The notes under the pieces: model-generated
What the model was told of the DNA's origin: nothing
Database searches by the model: none
Seen by the model: only the letters and a program-made list of their open reading frames with translations
Assembly: GCA_030530315.1 (NCBI GenBank)
Contig: JAUMVG010000028.1
Span: 1 to 39,077, forward strand
Length of the DNA stretch: 39,077 nucleotides
Reading direction: 5' to 3'
DNA from: Clostridia bacterium
GTDB lineage: Bacteria; Bacillota; Clostridia; Christensenellales; Aristaeellaceae
Shown here: piece by piece, positions 22,790 through 30,742 of the stretch
Numbering within the stretch: the first letter of the stretch is position 1
Layout of the letters: each line of letters begins with the position of its first letter
Program-made: the position numbers and the translations under genes

Positions 22790-24553
22790 ATGACCTGGGA
22801 TCTTTCCAAGCTGTATGCCGGCTTTGACGCGCCGGAGTTTCTGAGCGATGTGGAGGAATTGAAGAAGACCGCGGACGAGGCCGTGGAGCAGGCGCGGGGC
22901 ATGGCGCTGACCGTGCCGGCGCTGGAGGCGGCCCTGCGCACCTCCGAGAAGGTGATGACACTGGCCACCAAGACGATGTCATTCGTCCAGCTGACGCTGG
23001 CGGCGGATGCCAACAACGAGGCCGCCATGGCGGCCTACACGCGCCTGCTGCCCGTCATGAACCGGCTGGAGGAGGGCACCAGCGCCCTGAGCGCCAAGCT
23101 GGGCCAGGCGGAGGACCTGGACGCGCTGATCGAGGGCAGCGACCTGCTGAAGCAGCACGCCTTTTTGCTCAAGCAGCTGCAGCGCAACGCCAGGCATGTG
23201 ATCGACCCGGCACTGGAGCCGGTGGTGCTGAAGATGCAGATGACCGGCGGCTCCGCCTGGGAGCAGTTGCGGGACCAGCTGGATTCCAACCACACGGTGG
23301 AATACACGCTGGACGAGGAGACCAGGACCCTGCCGCTGTCCGCGGTGAGGGGCCTGGCCTACAGCCCGGACGCGGCGGTGCGCAAGGCCGCCTACGAGGC
23401 GGAGCTGGCAGCCTATCCCAAGATGGAGATCCCCATGGCTGCCTGCCTGAACGGCATCAAGGGCGAGGCGCTGACGCTGTGCGAGCTGAAGCACTTCGAC
23501 AGCGTGCTGGACATGGCCCTGGACACCGCCAACATGGATCGGGAGACCCTGGACGCGCTGCTCAAGGCCATGGAGGAGAGCCTGCCCATGTTCCGCCGCT
23601 ACTTCCGCCTGAAGGCGAAGCTGCTGGGCTATGAGGGCGGCCTGAAGTTCTACGACCTGTTCGCGCCGGTGGGCCGCATGCAGGGGGACTACACCCCCGA
23701 GGATGCCCGGGCCCTGCTGGTGAAGGAGTTCGGCGCGTTCAGCCCCCGCATGGCCGACATGATGAACCGCGCCTTTGACGAGCGCTGGATCGACATGTAT
23801 CCCCGGGAGGGCAAGACCGGCGGCGCGTTCTGCAGCGGCGTGCATCCCCTGGGCATGAGCTATGTGCTGACCAACTTCGAGGGCAGCTATTCCTCGGTGA
23901 GCACCCTGGCCCACGAGCTGGGCCACGCCTACCACAACGAGTGCATGCGGGACGTGCCGATCCTGATGAGCGACTACCCGATGCCGCTGGCGGAGACGGC
24001 CTCCATCTTCAACGAGACCCTGCTGGCCCAGCGGATGCTGGAGAAGGCGGACGGCCCCATGCGCATCGCCATGCTGGACCAGCAGCTGGGCGACGCCGCC
24101 CAGGTGATCGTGGACATCATGAGCCGCTTCCTGTTCGAGAGCGAGGTCGTCAGCCGCAGGGCCGACGCCACCCTCAGCGCGCGGGAGCTGTGCCAGATCA
24201 TGCTGGACGCTCAGAAGAAGACCTACGGCGACGGCCTGGATCCCGAGTGCATGCACCCCTACATGTGGGCCTGCAAGAGCCACTACTACTCCACCGGTGT
24301 CCACTTCTACAACTTCCCCTATGCCTTCGGACAGCTGTTCGCGGTGGGCGTCTATGCCCTGTACGAGCAGAAGGGCGCGGACTTCCTGCCGGACTACGAA
24401 AAGCTGCTGCGCATGGCGGGCAGCGGCAACGTGCGGGAGGTGGCCGCCAGCGTGGGCATCGACGTGGCGGACGTGAACTTCTGGCGCACCAGCCTGAAGG
24501 TGTTCGAGGAGAAGCTGGAACAGCTGGAGGCGCTGGCGAAGGAACAGGCATAA
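22790..24553 (+). CDS. pepF: Oligoendopeptidase F (M3 family metallopeptidase)
   Basis: A 587-residue cytoplasmic zinc peptidase that hydrolyses oligopeptides, typically 7 to 17 residues long. The zinc motif H-E-L-G-H lies at 375-379 (S-T-L-A-H-E-L-G-H-A-Y-H), with the downstream Glu ligand in the segment A-E-T-A-S-I-F-N-E. Length and the N-terminal helical lid are normal for PepF. The ATG follows GGGAGG with seven bases; an in-frame TTG at 22775 overlaps that SD and is rejected. The gene is transcribed alone, or by read-through across element B, and is followed by a hairpin. Confidence 0.95.
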   Translation: MTWDLSKLYAGFDAPEFLSDVEELKKTADEAVEQARGMALTVPALEAALRTSEKVMTLATKTMSFVQLTLAADANNEAAMAAYTRLLPVMNRLEEGTSALSAKLGQAEDLDALIEGSDLLKQHAFLLKQLQRNARHVIDPALEPVVLKMQMTGGSAWEQLRDQLDSNHTVEYTLDEETRTLPLSAVRGLAYSPDAAVRKAAYEAELAAYPKMEIPMAACLNGIKGEALTLCELKHFDSVLDMALDTANMDRETLDALLKAMEESLPMFRRYFRLKAKLLGYEGGLKFYDLFAPVGRMQGDYTPEDARALLVKEFGAFSPRMADMMNRAFDERWIDMYPREGKTGGAFCSGVHPLGMSYVLTNFEGSYSSVSTLAHELGHAYHNECMRDVPILMSDYPMPLAETASIFNETLLAQRMLEKADGPMRIAMLDQQLGDAAQVIVDIMSRFLFESEVVSRRADATLSARELCQIMLDAQKKTYGDGLDPECMHPYMWACKSHYYSTGVHFYNFPYAFGQLFAVGVYALYEQKGADFLPDYEKLLRMAGSGNVREVAASVGIDVADVNFWRTSLKVFEEKLEQLEALAKEQA

Positions 24554-24583
24554 AGAAATGTCCGCGTAACACGGACGTGTGTC

Positions 24584-24620
24584 CGACACGGCGGCGCGGT
24601 TGCGTCGCCGTGTCGCTTTA
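24584..24620 (+). terminator. Hairpin terminator after pepF
   Basis: A 13-bp stem (24584-24596 with 24603-24615; one G-U pair; loop CGGTTG) is followed by CTTTA. The U tract is weak, but the stem is strong and correctly placed. Confidence 0.6.
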
Positions 24621-24634
24621 TGAAAACGTTGTAT
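24621..24634. promoter_or_regulatory. cre-like catabolite control site (12 of 14 matches)
   Basis: TGAAAACGTTGTAT matches the CcpA consensus TGWAANCGNTNWCA except for the last two bases. It lies 48 bp upstream of the -35 of the sugar-transporter promoter. Confidence 0.3.
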
Positions 24635-24681
24635 TTTATTGTTCATTTATAATATTTCGGGCGGAAAACTATGCAATGTGG

Positions 24682-24710
24682 TTGACACGTGTTATCGGTT
24701 GGTGTATAAT
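24682..24710 (+). promoter_or_regulatory. Consensus sigma-A promoter with overlapping palindromic operator
   Basis: Perfect TTGACA (24682-24687), 17-base spacer, perfect TATAAT (24705-24710). The near-palindrome TGACACGTGTTA (24683-24694), centred on CG as in LacI-family operators, overlaps the -35, so repression by a LacI-type sugar regulator encoded elsewhere is plausible. Confidence 0.85.
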
Positions 24711-24754
24711 CGTAAAGCAGTCCTGAGGGACAAAACAAACAGGAGGAGAAATCC

Positions 24755-25987
24755 ATGAAGAAGATTCTCGTTCTCGTACTTGCGCTGGTCATGGCCCTGA
24801 GCGCCATGTCCGCCCTGGCCGACATCACCATCGTCCAGAACAAGGTTGAAATCGACGCCGCTCTGCAGGAGTATGCCGCCGAGTTCTCCAAGGAAGCTGG
24901 CTACAACGTCAAGGTGAACACCATTGGCGGTTCCGTGTCCTACCCCGTGGGCCTGAAGGCCGAGTTCCAGGCCTCCGAGCCGGACATCTTCGTCATCGAA
25001 GGTCCGTCCGACTATGAGCTGTACAAGGACAAGATCGTCGACATGGCCGGCGATGAGTGGACCCAGTACACCGCTGCCGCCTACATGGATGGCGACAAGG
25101 TCGTGGGCTTCCCCGTGGCCGTCGAGGGCTATGGCATGGCCTACAACGCCGACATCCTGGCCAAGGCCGAGATCGACCCCGCTACCCTGACCAACGTGAA
25201 CGCCTACAAGGCCGCCTTCGAGAAGCTGGATTCCATGAAGGAAGAGCTGGGCCTGGACGCCGTCGTGTCCATGGTCGCCGGCACCGCCCCGGGCATGACC
25301 TGGGTCACCGGCCTGCACAACTTCAACGTGTACCTGACCGTGGGCCTGGATCGCAATGACACCTCCATCATCGACCAGGTTCTGGAGGGCAAGGTGGACG
25401 AGGAGCGCTTCCACAAGTACTGCGAGTACGTCGCCCTCATCTTCCAGTACAGCGATCCCGAGATGCTGCTGAACGGCACCCAGGATATGCAGCTGGCCGC
25501 CTTCGCCAACGGCAAGACCGCCTTCTATCATCAGGGCAACTGGATGGATCCCAGCCTGATGGCTCTGAACCCCGAGTTTGAGATCGCCTACGCGCCTCAT
25601 GCCTTCCTGGATGAGGACACCGACGGCATCCTGGTGAATCCCCCGTCCTGGTATGTTGTGAACACCAACGGCAATGTGGAGCAGGCTGTGGACTTCCTGA
25701 ACGCGCTGGCCACCACCGAGCTGGGCCATGACTACATGGTCAACAAGGCCGCCATGGTTCCCGCCTTCACCAACGTCGAGCTGCAGCCCACCACCCCGCT
25801 GTCCAAGTCCGTCATGGATTGGAACGCCGCCGGCAAGACCTACAGCTGGCAGCAGTACAAGCTGCCCGACGGCTTCGGCATGGGCACCCTGGGCGCCATC
25901 TACGAGCTGCTGGCCTCCGGCGCCATCGATGAGCCGACCTTCGAGCAGATGATGAAGGACGCCATCGCCACCATCCCGACCCTGTAA
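24755..25987 (+). CDS. Sugar ABC transporter substrate-binding protein
   Basis: A 410-residue extracellular solute-binding protein (family 1) that would capture a sugar or oligosaccharide for the two permeases downstream. The signal peptide is about 22 residues (M-K-K-I-L-V-L, ending A-L-A-D). Typical fold segments are G-F-P-V-A-V-E-G-Y-G-M-A-Y-N and A-F-A-N-G-K-T-A-F-Y-H-Q-G. There is no cysteine and no lipobox in the signal region, which is unusual for a Gram-positive binding protein. AGGAGGAG before the ATG and the consensus promoter suggest high expression. A stem-loop separates it from the permeases. Substrate not predictable. Confidence 0.9.
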   Translation: MKKILVLVLALVMALSAMSALADITIVQNKVEIDAALQEYAAEFSKEAGYNVKVNTIGGSVSYPVGLKAEFQASEPDIFVIEGPSDYELYKDKIVDMAGDEWTQYTAAAYMDGDKVVGFPVAVEGYGMAYNADILAKAEIDPATLTNVNAYKAAFEKLDSMKEELGLDAVVSMVAGTAPGMTWVTGLHNFNVYLTVGLDRNDTSIIDQVLEGKVDEERFHKYCEYVALIFQYSDPEMLLNGTQDMQLAAFANGKTAFYHQGNWMDPSLMALNPEFEIAYAPHAFLDEDTDGILVNPPSWYVVNTNGNVEQAVDFLNALATTELGHDYMVNKAAMVPAFTNVELQPTTPLSKSVMDWNAAGKTYSWQQYKLPDGFGMGTLGAIYELLASGAIDEPTFEQMMKDAIATIPTL

Positions 25988-26006
25988 TCTGATCCTTGGA
26001 TCGCTT

Positions 26007-26036
26007 TCTGCCGGAGGGGGTTTCCTCTCCGGCAGA
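26007..26036 (+). terminator. Intercistronic stem-loop between binding protein and permease genes
   Basis: TCTGCCGGA (26007-26015) pairs with TCCGGCAGA (26028-26036), 9 bp perfect, followed by ATTTG. As in malE-malF, such a hairpin could stabilise the upstream mRNA or terminate part of transcription, giving more binding protein than permease. Confidence 0.6.
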
Positions 26037-26127
26037 ATTTGTAAGCGCGTCCGCAGGGAGGCGGGTGAGCCTCAGGGGGACCCGCGCCGCGCGCAGGTGC
26101 GGTATTATCATCAAAGGGGAGATCGCT

Positions 26128-27045
26128 TTGGAGAAGCAGAAGTTTTTCTCCGGCCGGCGTGAGCGCAAGATCACCGAGACGCTGTTCCTGGTGCCTACGG
26201 TGCTGGCGTTCATCATGGTCATCATCATACCGTTTATCATCGGTATCTACTATTCCTTTACCAACTGGGACGGCGTGACCACCGCCATGGACATGGTGGG
26301 CCTGGACAATTACAAGACCATCTTCACGGAGCCGGCCTTCCTGCACGCCTTCCTGATGACGGTGGAGTTCACGATCCTGAACGTCATTGCCGTGAACGTG
26401 GTGGCCTTCCTGATGGCCCTGCTGGTCACCAGCCAGGTGAAGGGCCGCAACCTGTACCGGGCCGGCTTCTTCGTGCCGAACCTGATCGGCGGCATCGTGC
26501 TGGGCTCCATCTGGCAGTTCATCTATGCCAGCATCCTGCCCGCCATCGGAAAGTCTCTGGGTTGGGCGGCCATTTCTTCCTCGCTGATCACCAACGCGAA
26601 GACCGTCATCGGGGCTATGGTGGTGGTGAACACCTGGCAGTACGCCGGCTACATCATGATGATCTACGTGGCGTCCATCCAGGGCATCAGCCAGCAGGTG
26701 ATGGAGGCCGCCAGCGTGGACGGCGCCACCTACTGGGTGCGCGTGCGCAAGATCCTGATCCCGCTGATGGCCAACGCCTTCACGATCTCGCTGTTCCTGA
26801 CGCTGACCAACTCCTTCAAGATGTTCGACGTGAACGTGGCCTTGACCAACGGCGGTCCCGTGGCCATGTTCATGAAGACGCCGGTCCAGGCCTCGGAGCT
26901 GCTGGCGCTGAACATCTACAACACCGCCTTCAAGTACTCGAAGATGGCCCAGGGCCAGGCCAAGGCTGTGGTGTTCTTCGTGGTGCTGGTGGTCGTGAGC
27001 CTGATCCAGGTCTCCATCAATAAGAGCAAGGAGGTGGAGATGTAA
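26128..27045 (+). CDS. Sugar ABC transporter permease, MalF/UgpA type
   Basis: A 305-residue inner-membrane permease with about six hydrophobic segments (first near residues 17-42). It has the cytoplasmic EAA loop E-A-A-S-V-D-G-A-T-Y-W-V-R-V-R-K-I-L-I-P that docks the ATPase. No ATG precedes the first membrane helix in frame; a TTG at 26128, eight bases after GGGGAG, gives M-E-K-Q-K-F-F and the expected length. The frame upstream of this is open but overlaps the stem-loop. The stop overlaps the next gene start by one base (TAATG). Paired with the next permease, it forms the channel of a carbohydrate importer. Confidence 0.9.
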   Translation: MEKQKFFSGRRERKITETLFLVPTVLAFIMVIIIPFIIGIYYSFTNWDGVTTAMDMVGLDNYKTIFTEPAFLHAFLMTVEFTILNVIAVNVVAFLMALLVTSQVKGRNLYRAGFFVPNLIGGIVLGSIWQFIYASILPAIGKSLGWAAISSSLITNAKTVIGAMVVVNTWQYAGYIMMIYVASIQGISQQVMEAASVDGATYWVRVRKILIPLMANAFTISLFLTLTNSFKMFDVNVALTNGGPVAMFMKTPVQASELLALNIYNTAFKYSKMAQGQAKAVVFFVVLVVVSLIQVSINKSKEVEM

Positions 27046-27941
27046 TGAGCCAGTACAACGCGCTTGAGATCGTGGGCCAGAACAAGGCCCGGCAGAAGCG
27101 CCTGCGGGTGCTCGCGGAGATCGGCTGCATACTGCTGTTCATACTGTTCATGCTGCCCTTCTTCATCGTGCTGATGAACTCCATGCGCTCCAACGCGGAG
27201 ATCATCAATTCCGCCGTGGGCCTGCCCACCAATCTGGGCACCTTTGGTGAGAACGTTGCTGCCGTCTGGAACAATCCCACCTTCAATTTTCTGCCCGCGT
27301 TCAAGGACTCCGTGATCATCACGGTGCTGTCCTTGGCGGTGATCTCCATCTGCTCCGCCATGACGGCGTGGGTCCTGGTGCGCAACAAGACCTGGTGGTC
27401 CACGGCCTTGTTCCTGATGTTCGTGGCGGCCATGGTCATCCCATTCCAGGTGGTCATGTTCCCGCTGATCACCTGGTTCAAGAGCCTGGGCGACTTTTTG
27501 CACATCCCGCTGCTGCGCTCCCGCGGCGGCCTGGTGTTCGCCTACCTGGGCTTCGGCGAATCGATGACCATCTTCATCTTCCACGGCTTCGTGAAGAACA
27601 TCCCGCTGGAGATCGAGGAGGCTGCGGACATCGACGGCTGCTCCCGCGCGGGCACCTTCTTCCGCATCGTGCTGCCGCTGCTCCAGCCCGTGTTCGTCAC
27701 CGTGCTGGTGCTGAACGGCCTGTGGATCTGGAACGACTACCTGCTACCGCTGCTGCTGCTGGGCGCCAACGGAAGCGTGCGCACCATCCCGCTGGCGGTG
27801 CAGGGCTTCATCGGTTCCTTCGTCAAGCAGTGGAACCTGATTATGGTGTCCACGCTGCTGGCGATGCTGCCCATCATCATCCTGTACATCTTCGCGCAGA
27901 AGTACATCGTGCAGGGCATGGTGGAAGGCGCCGTGAAGTAA
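27045..27941 (+). CDS. Sugar ABC transporter permease, MalG/UgpE type
   Basis: A 298-residue second permease of the importer, with six predicted membrane segments and the EAA motif E-E-A-A-D-I-D-G-C-S-R-A-G-T-F-F-R-I-V-L. The ATG is at the TAATG junction with the preceding gene, after GGAGGTGGAG. No ATPase gene lies in the operon; in Firmicutes such importers share a general MsmX/MalK-type ATPase encoded elsewhere, which is the likely arrangement. A strong terminator ends the operon. Confidence 0.93.
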   Translation: MSQYNALEIVGQNKARQKRLRVLAEIGCILLFILFMLPFFIVLMNSMRSNAEIINSAVGLPTNLGTFGENVAAVWNNPTFNFLPAFKDSVIITVLSLAVISICSAMTAWVLVRNKTWWSTALFLMFVAAMVIPFQVVMFPLITWFKSLGDFLHIPLLRSRGGLVFAYLGFGESMTIFIFHGFVKNIPLEIEEAADIDGCSRAGTFFRIVLPLLQPVFVTVLVLNGLWIWNDYLLPLLLLGANGSVRTIPLAVQGFIGSFVKQWNLIMVSTLLAMLPIIILYIFAQKYIVQGMVEGAVK

Positions 27942-27959
27942 TTTGGAACAGGAAAACAG

Positions 27960-27997
27960 AAAAGGGGAGCTGCCTCCTGCGAGGCGGTTCCCCTTTT
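27960..27997. terminator. Strong bidirectional terminator
   Basis: AAAAGGGGA (27960-27968) pairs with TCCCCTTTT (27989-27997), with an inner CTGCCTC/GAGGCGG stem and a CTGC loop. A4/T4 ends suit the convergent permease and miaA genes. Confidence 0.85.
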
Positions 27998-28086
27998 GCG
28001 TGGTTCTGTGGGTTCTTCAGAGATGTATGAGATGGCGTAAGGATAGTTTCGCTTTGTTTGCTGTTTTCCGTAAAAGCCGCAGGGTT

Positions 28087-28983
28087 CTACGCTTCGATGA
28101 ATCGGTCGATGGCCTCCACGGCCTGGGCGACGGGGTCGGCGGTCATGTCCAGCCAGAGGATGTCCGGGTCCCGGCGGAACCAGGTCATCTGACGCTTGGC
28201 GAACTTCTTGATGGCGTTGCCCAGCTGTTCCACCATGTCCTCCCGGCGGGGAATCTCGCCGGTGAGGTGCTGGGCGATGTAGCGGTACTCCAGGCCCAGC
28301 TTCATCAGGAATTCCAGGCTGACGCCGGCGTCCATCAGGCCCTGGACCTCTTCGATCATGCCCTGGCTCAGCCGGCGCTCCAGGCGCTCGTCGATGCGCA
28401 CCTTCAGGGTCTCCCGGTCCCAGGTGACGCCCAGCTTCAGGCATTCGTAGCGGGGCTGGCTGTGGGGAATGTGGTCGTCCCCGGCGTGGAGCTTCTCCAG
28501 CAGGCGCATCACGCGGTTGCGGTTCTTCGGCTCCACCTGGATGTCCGGCACGGCGGCCACCAGCATCTCATAGAGCTTCGGCGTCTCGAAGGTCTCCAGA
28601 TAGGCACGGTATTCCAGGTCCGGGGCGGAGTCGCTCATCACATAGCCGTCGGTGACGGAGGCCACGTACAGGCCGGTGCCGCCCACCATGAAGGGCAGCC
28701 TGCCCCGGGCGAGTATGCCGTCGATGGCGGCGTAGGCTAGGCGCTGGAAGTCGTGCATGGAGAAGAAGTCGCCGGGCTCGCACACGTCGATCAGGTGGTG
28801 GGGCACGCCCCGCATCTCTTCCGGGGTGATCTTGCCGCTGCCCAGGTCCAGCCCGCGGAAGACCTGGCGGGAGTCGGCGGAGACGATCTCCCCGCCGTAG
28901 CGCTGGGCCAGGGTCACCCCCAGGCCGCTCTTTCCCGAGGCGTTGGTGCCGGCGATGACGATCAGACGGGGCAGCATGCTCAT
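28087..28983 (-). CDS. miaA: tRNA dimethylallyltransferase (MiaA)
   Basis: A 298-residue enzyme that transfers a dimethylallyl group to A37 of tRNAs reading codons that start with U. The P-loop G-T-N-A-S-G-K-S is at residues 12-19. It is followed by S-A-D-S-R-Q-V-F-R-G-L-D-L-G-S-G-K, the DxxQ-type tRNA recognition segment, and G-G-T-G-L-Y near residue 100, all characteristic of MiaA. The ATG at 28981-28983 has GGGAGG nine bases upstream; a second ATG two codons later is less likely. It has its own sigma-A promoter and stands alone here, without the mutL or hfq neighbours often seen in other Firmicutes. Confidence 0.95.
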   Translation of the reverse strand: MSMLPRLIVIAGTNASGKSGLGVTLAQRYGGEIVSADSRQVFRGLDLGSGKITPEEMRGVPHHLIDVCEPGDFFSMHDFQRLAYAAIDGILARGRLPFMVGGTGLYVASVTDGYVMSDSAPDLEYRAYLETFETPKLYEMLVAAVPDIQVEPKNRNRVMRLLEKLHAGDDHIPHSQPRYECLKLGVTWDRETLKVRIDERLERRLSQGMIEEVQGLMDAGVSLEFLMKLGLEYRYIAQHLTGEIPRREDMVEQLGNAIKKFAKRQMTWFRRDPDILWLDMTADPVAQAVEAIDRFIEA

Positions 28984-29019
28984 GGCGGTATTCCTCCCAG
29001 CGGTTGTGCGTTCAACCCC

Positions 29020-29048
29020 ATTATAGCAGATCGCGGGGCGGTTGGCAA
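29020..29048 (-). promoter_or_regulatory. Sigma-A promoter for miaA
   Basis: Minus-strand TTGCCA (complement of 29043-29048), 17-base spacer, TATAAT (complement of 29020-29025). Confidence 0.8.
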
Positions 29049-29086
29049 TAAGGCGATGATGGCATGCCGTGCAGGCGCGGGCGCGG

Positions 29087-29115
29087 GCATAACCCCGGGC
29101 AGGGACTCATAAGCT
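29087..29115 (+). promoter_or_regulatory. Possible sigma-E (mother-cell) promoter for spoIVA
   Basis: GCATAA (29087-29092), 15-base spacer and CATAAGCT (29108-29115) resemble sigma-E elements (ATATT-like and CATACA-T). No sigma-A promoter is visible upstream of spoIVA. Confidence 0.45.
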
Positions 29116-29147
29116 GGAGGTGAAAATGCAAGCAGGAGGCGTGTTCC

Positions 29148-30626
29148 ATGGATCAAAATACACTGTACCGGGATATCGCGGGCCGGTGCCACGGCGACAT
29201 CTATCTGGGTGTCGTCGGGCCGGTGCGGACCGGGAAATCAACCTTTATCAAGCGGTTCATGGAACTGCTTGTGCTGCCGAACATCCCGGACGTCCCCGCC
29301 CGGGAGCGCACCGTGGACGAGCTGCCCCAGAGCGGCGCGGGCCGCACCATCATGACCACCCAGCCCCGCTTCGTGCCGGACGAGGCGGTGGAGGTGCGGC
29401 TGCGGGACGCGGCCACGGCTCGGGTGCGGCTGGTGGACTGCGTGGGGTATCTGATCCCCGGGGTGCTGGGGCTCAGCGAGGGGGAGTCGGCGCGGATGGT
29501 GCGCACCCCCTGGTTCGAGCACGACATTCCCTTCGAGGAGGCGGCGGAGGTGGGCACGCGCCGGGTGATCCAGGAGCACGCCACCATCGGGGTCGTGGTG
29601 ACCACCGACGGCAGCATCGTGGACATGCCCAGAAGCGCCTACGAGGCGGCGGAGGAGCGGGTGGTGCGGGAATTGAAGGCCCTGGGGAAGCCCTTCATCG
29701 TCGCGCTGAACAGCCGCGCGCCTTCCGCGCCGGAGACCCAGCGGCTCCGGGATGCCATGGAGGCGCAGTACGGGGTGCCGGTGCTGGCGCTGGACGCCCT
29801 GAACATGGGCATCGACGACCTGAACGCCCTGCTGGAAGGGCTGCTGTTCGAGTTCCCGATCCGCCAGGTGCGCATCCAGACCCCGGCCTGGCTGACGTCG
29901 CTGTCGGAGGACCACTGGCTGGGGCGGTCGGTGCTGGACAGCGTGGCCCGGGCGGCGCAGGACATGCGGCGGGTGCGGGACCACGATGCGCTGCAGCGGG
30001 CGCTGGACGAGAACGAGTATGTGGAGGACGTGCTTACGCTGAGCATCGACCTGAACGAGGGCGCGCTGGAGTACCGGCTGAGCCTGAAGGACGGGCTGTT
30101 CTACCGGGTGCTGGGGGAGGCCTGCGGCGAGGAGATCGAGGGGGAGGCGCACCTGTTCGAGATGATGCGCCAGCTGGTGAGTGCCCGGCGGGAATACGAC
30201 CGGGTCGCCGGCGCGCTGGCCAGTGCCCGGAAAACCGGCTATGGCATGGTGCCGCCGTCGATGGACGAGCTGACCCTCCAGCCGCCGGAGCTGGTGAAGC
30301 AGGGCGGTCACTGGGGCGTGCGCCTGCGGGCCAGCGCGCCGTCGCTGCACCTGGTTCGCGCGGACATCAGGACGGAGGTCAATCCCTTTGTGGGCTCACA
30401 GAGCCAGTCCGAGGCGCTGGCCGCGTCCCTGCGGGAGCAGCTGGACGGAGACGGCGAGGGCGTCTGGGCGACGGAAATCTTCGGCAAGACGCTGGACGAG
30501 CTGGTGCGGGACGGCATGAACGGCAAGCTGCAGCGGATGCCCGAGGAGGTGCGGGGCAAGCTGCGGGAGGCGCTGGAGAAGATCATCAACGAGGGCGGCG
30601 GGGGCATGATCTGCATCATGCTGTAG
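29148..30626 (+). CDS. spoIVA: Stage IV sporulation protein A (spore coat ATPase)
   Basis: A 492-residue morphogenetic ATPase that polymerises on the forespore surface to form the basement layer of the coat. It has the same length as the Bacillus subtilis protein. The N-terminal TRAFAC-like ATPase contains Walker A G-P-V-R-T-G-K-S-T (24-32), the SpoIVA-typical T-V-D-E-L-P-Q-S and T-T-Q-P-R-F, and V-D-C-V-G-Y. The C-terminal part holds the forespore-anchoring region. GGAGG lies a few bases before the ATG. Its presence is the strongest evidence that the organism forms spores. It is monocistronic; the downstream hairpin serves mainly the opposite strand. Confidence 0.97.
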   Translation: MDQNTLYRDIAGRCHGDIYLGVVGPVRTGKSTFIKRFMELLVLPNIPDVPARERTVDELPQSGAGRTIMTTQPRFVPDEAVEVRLRDAATARVRLVDCVGYLIPGVLGLSEGESARMVRTPWFEHDIPFEEAAEVGTRRVIQEHATIGVVVTTDGSIVDMPRSAYEAAEERVVRELKALGKPFIVALNSRAPSAPETQRLRDAMEAQYGVPVLALDALNMGIDDLNALLEGLLFEFPIRQVRIQTPAWLTSLSEDHWLGRSVLDSVARAAQDMRRVRDHDALQRALDENEYVEDVLTLSIDLNEGALEYRLSLKDGLFYRVLGEACGEEIEGEAHLFEMMRQLVSARREYDRVAGALASARKTGYGMVPPSMDELTLQPPELVKQGGHWGVRLRASAPSLHLVRADIRTEVNPFVGSQSQSEALAASLREQLDGDGEGVWATEIFGKTLDELVRDGMNGKLQRMPEEVRGKLREALEKIINEGGGGMICIML

Positions 30627-30698
30627 CGCGATGGGAAGGGCTTTTGTGGAATGGCCACGGGCGCGGTTGGAATGGCTTCATCATCCGTGAAGGGCCCC

Positions 30699-30738
30699 AA
30701 AAAGAGGAGAAACGGGGCATGTGCCCGCGTTTCTCCTC
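30699..30738 (-). terminator. Terminator for the leftward uncharacterised gene
   Basis: GAGGAGAAACG (30704-30714) pairs with CGTTTCTCCTC (30728-30738), extended by GGGC/GCCC and one bulge. On the minus strand the stem is followed by TTTTTGGGG, so it acts leftward. The plus strand lacks a U run. Confidence 0.75.
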
Positions 30739-30742
30739 GCGG

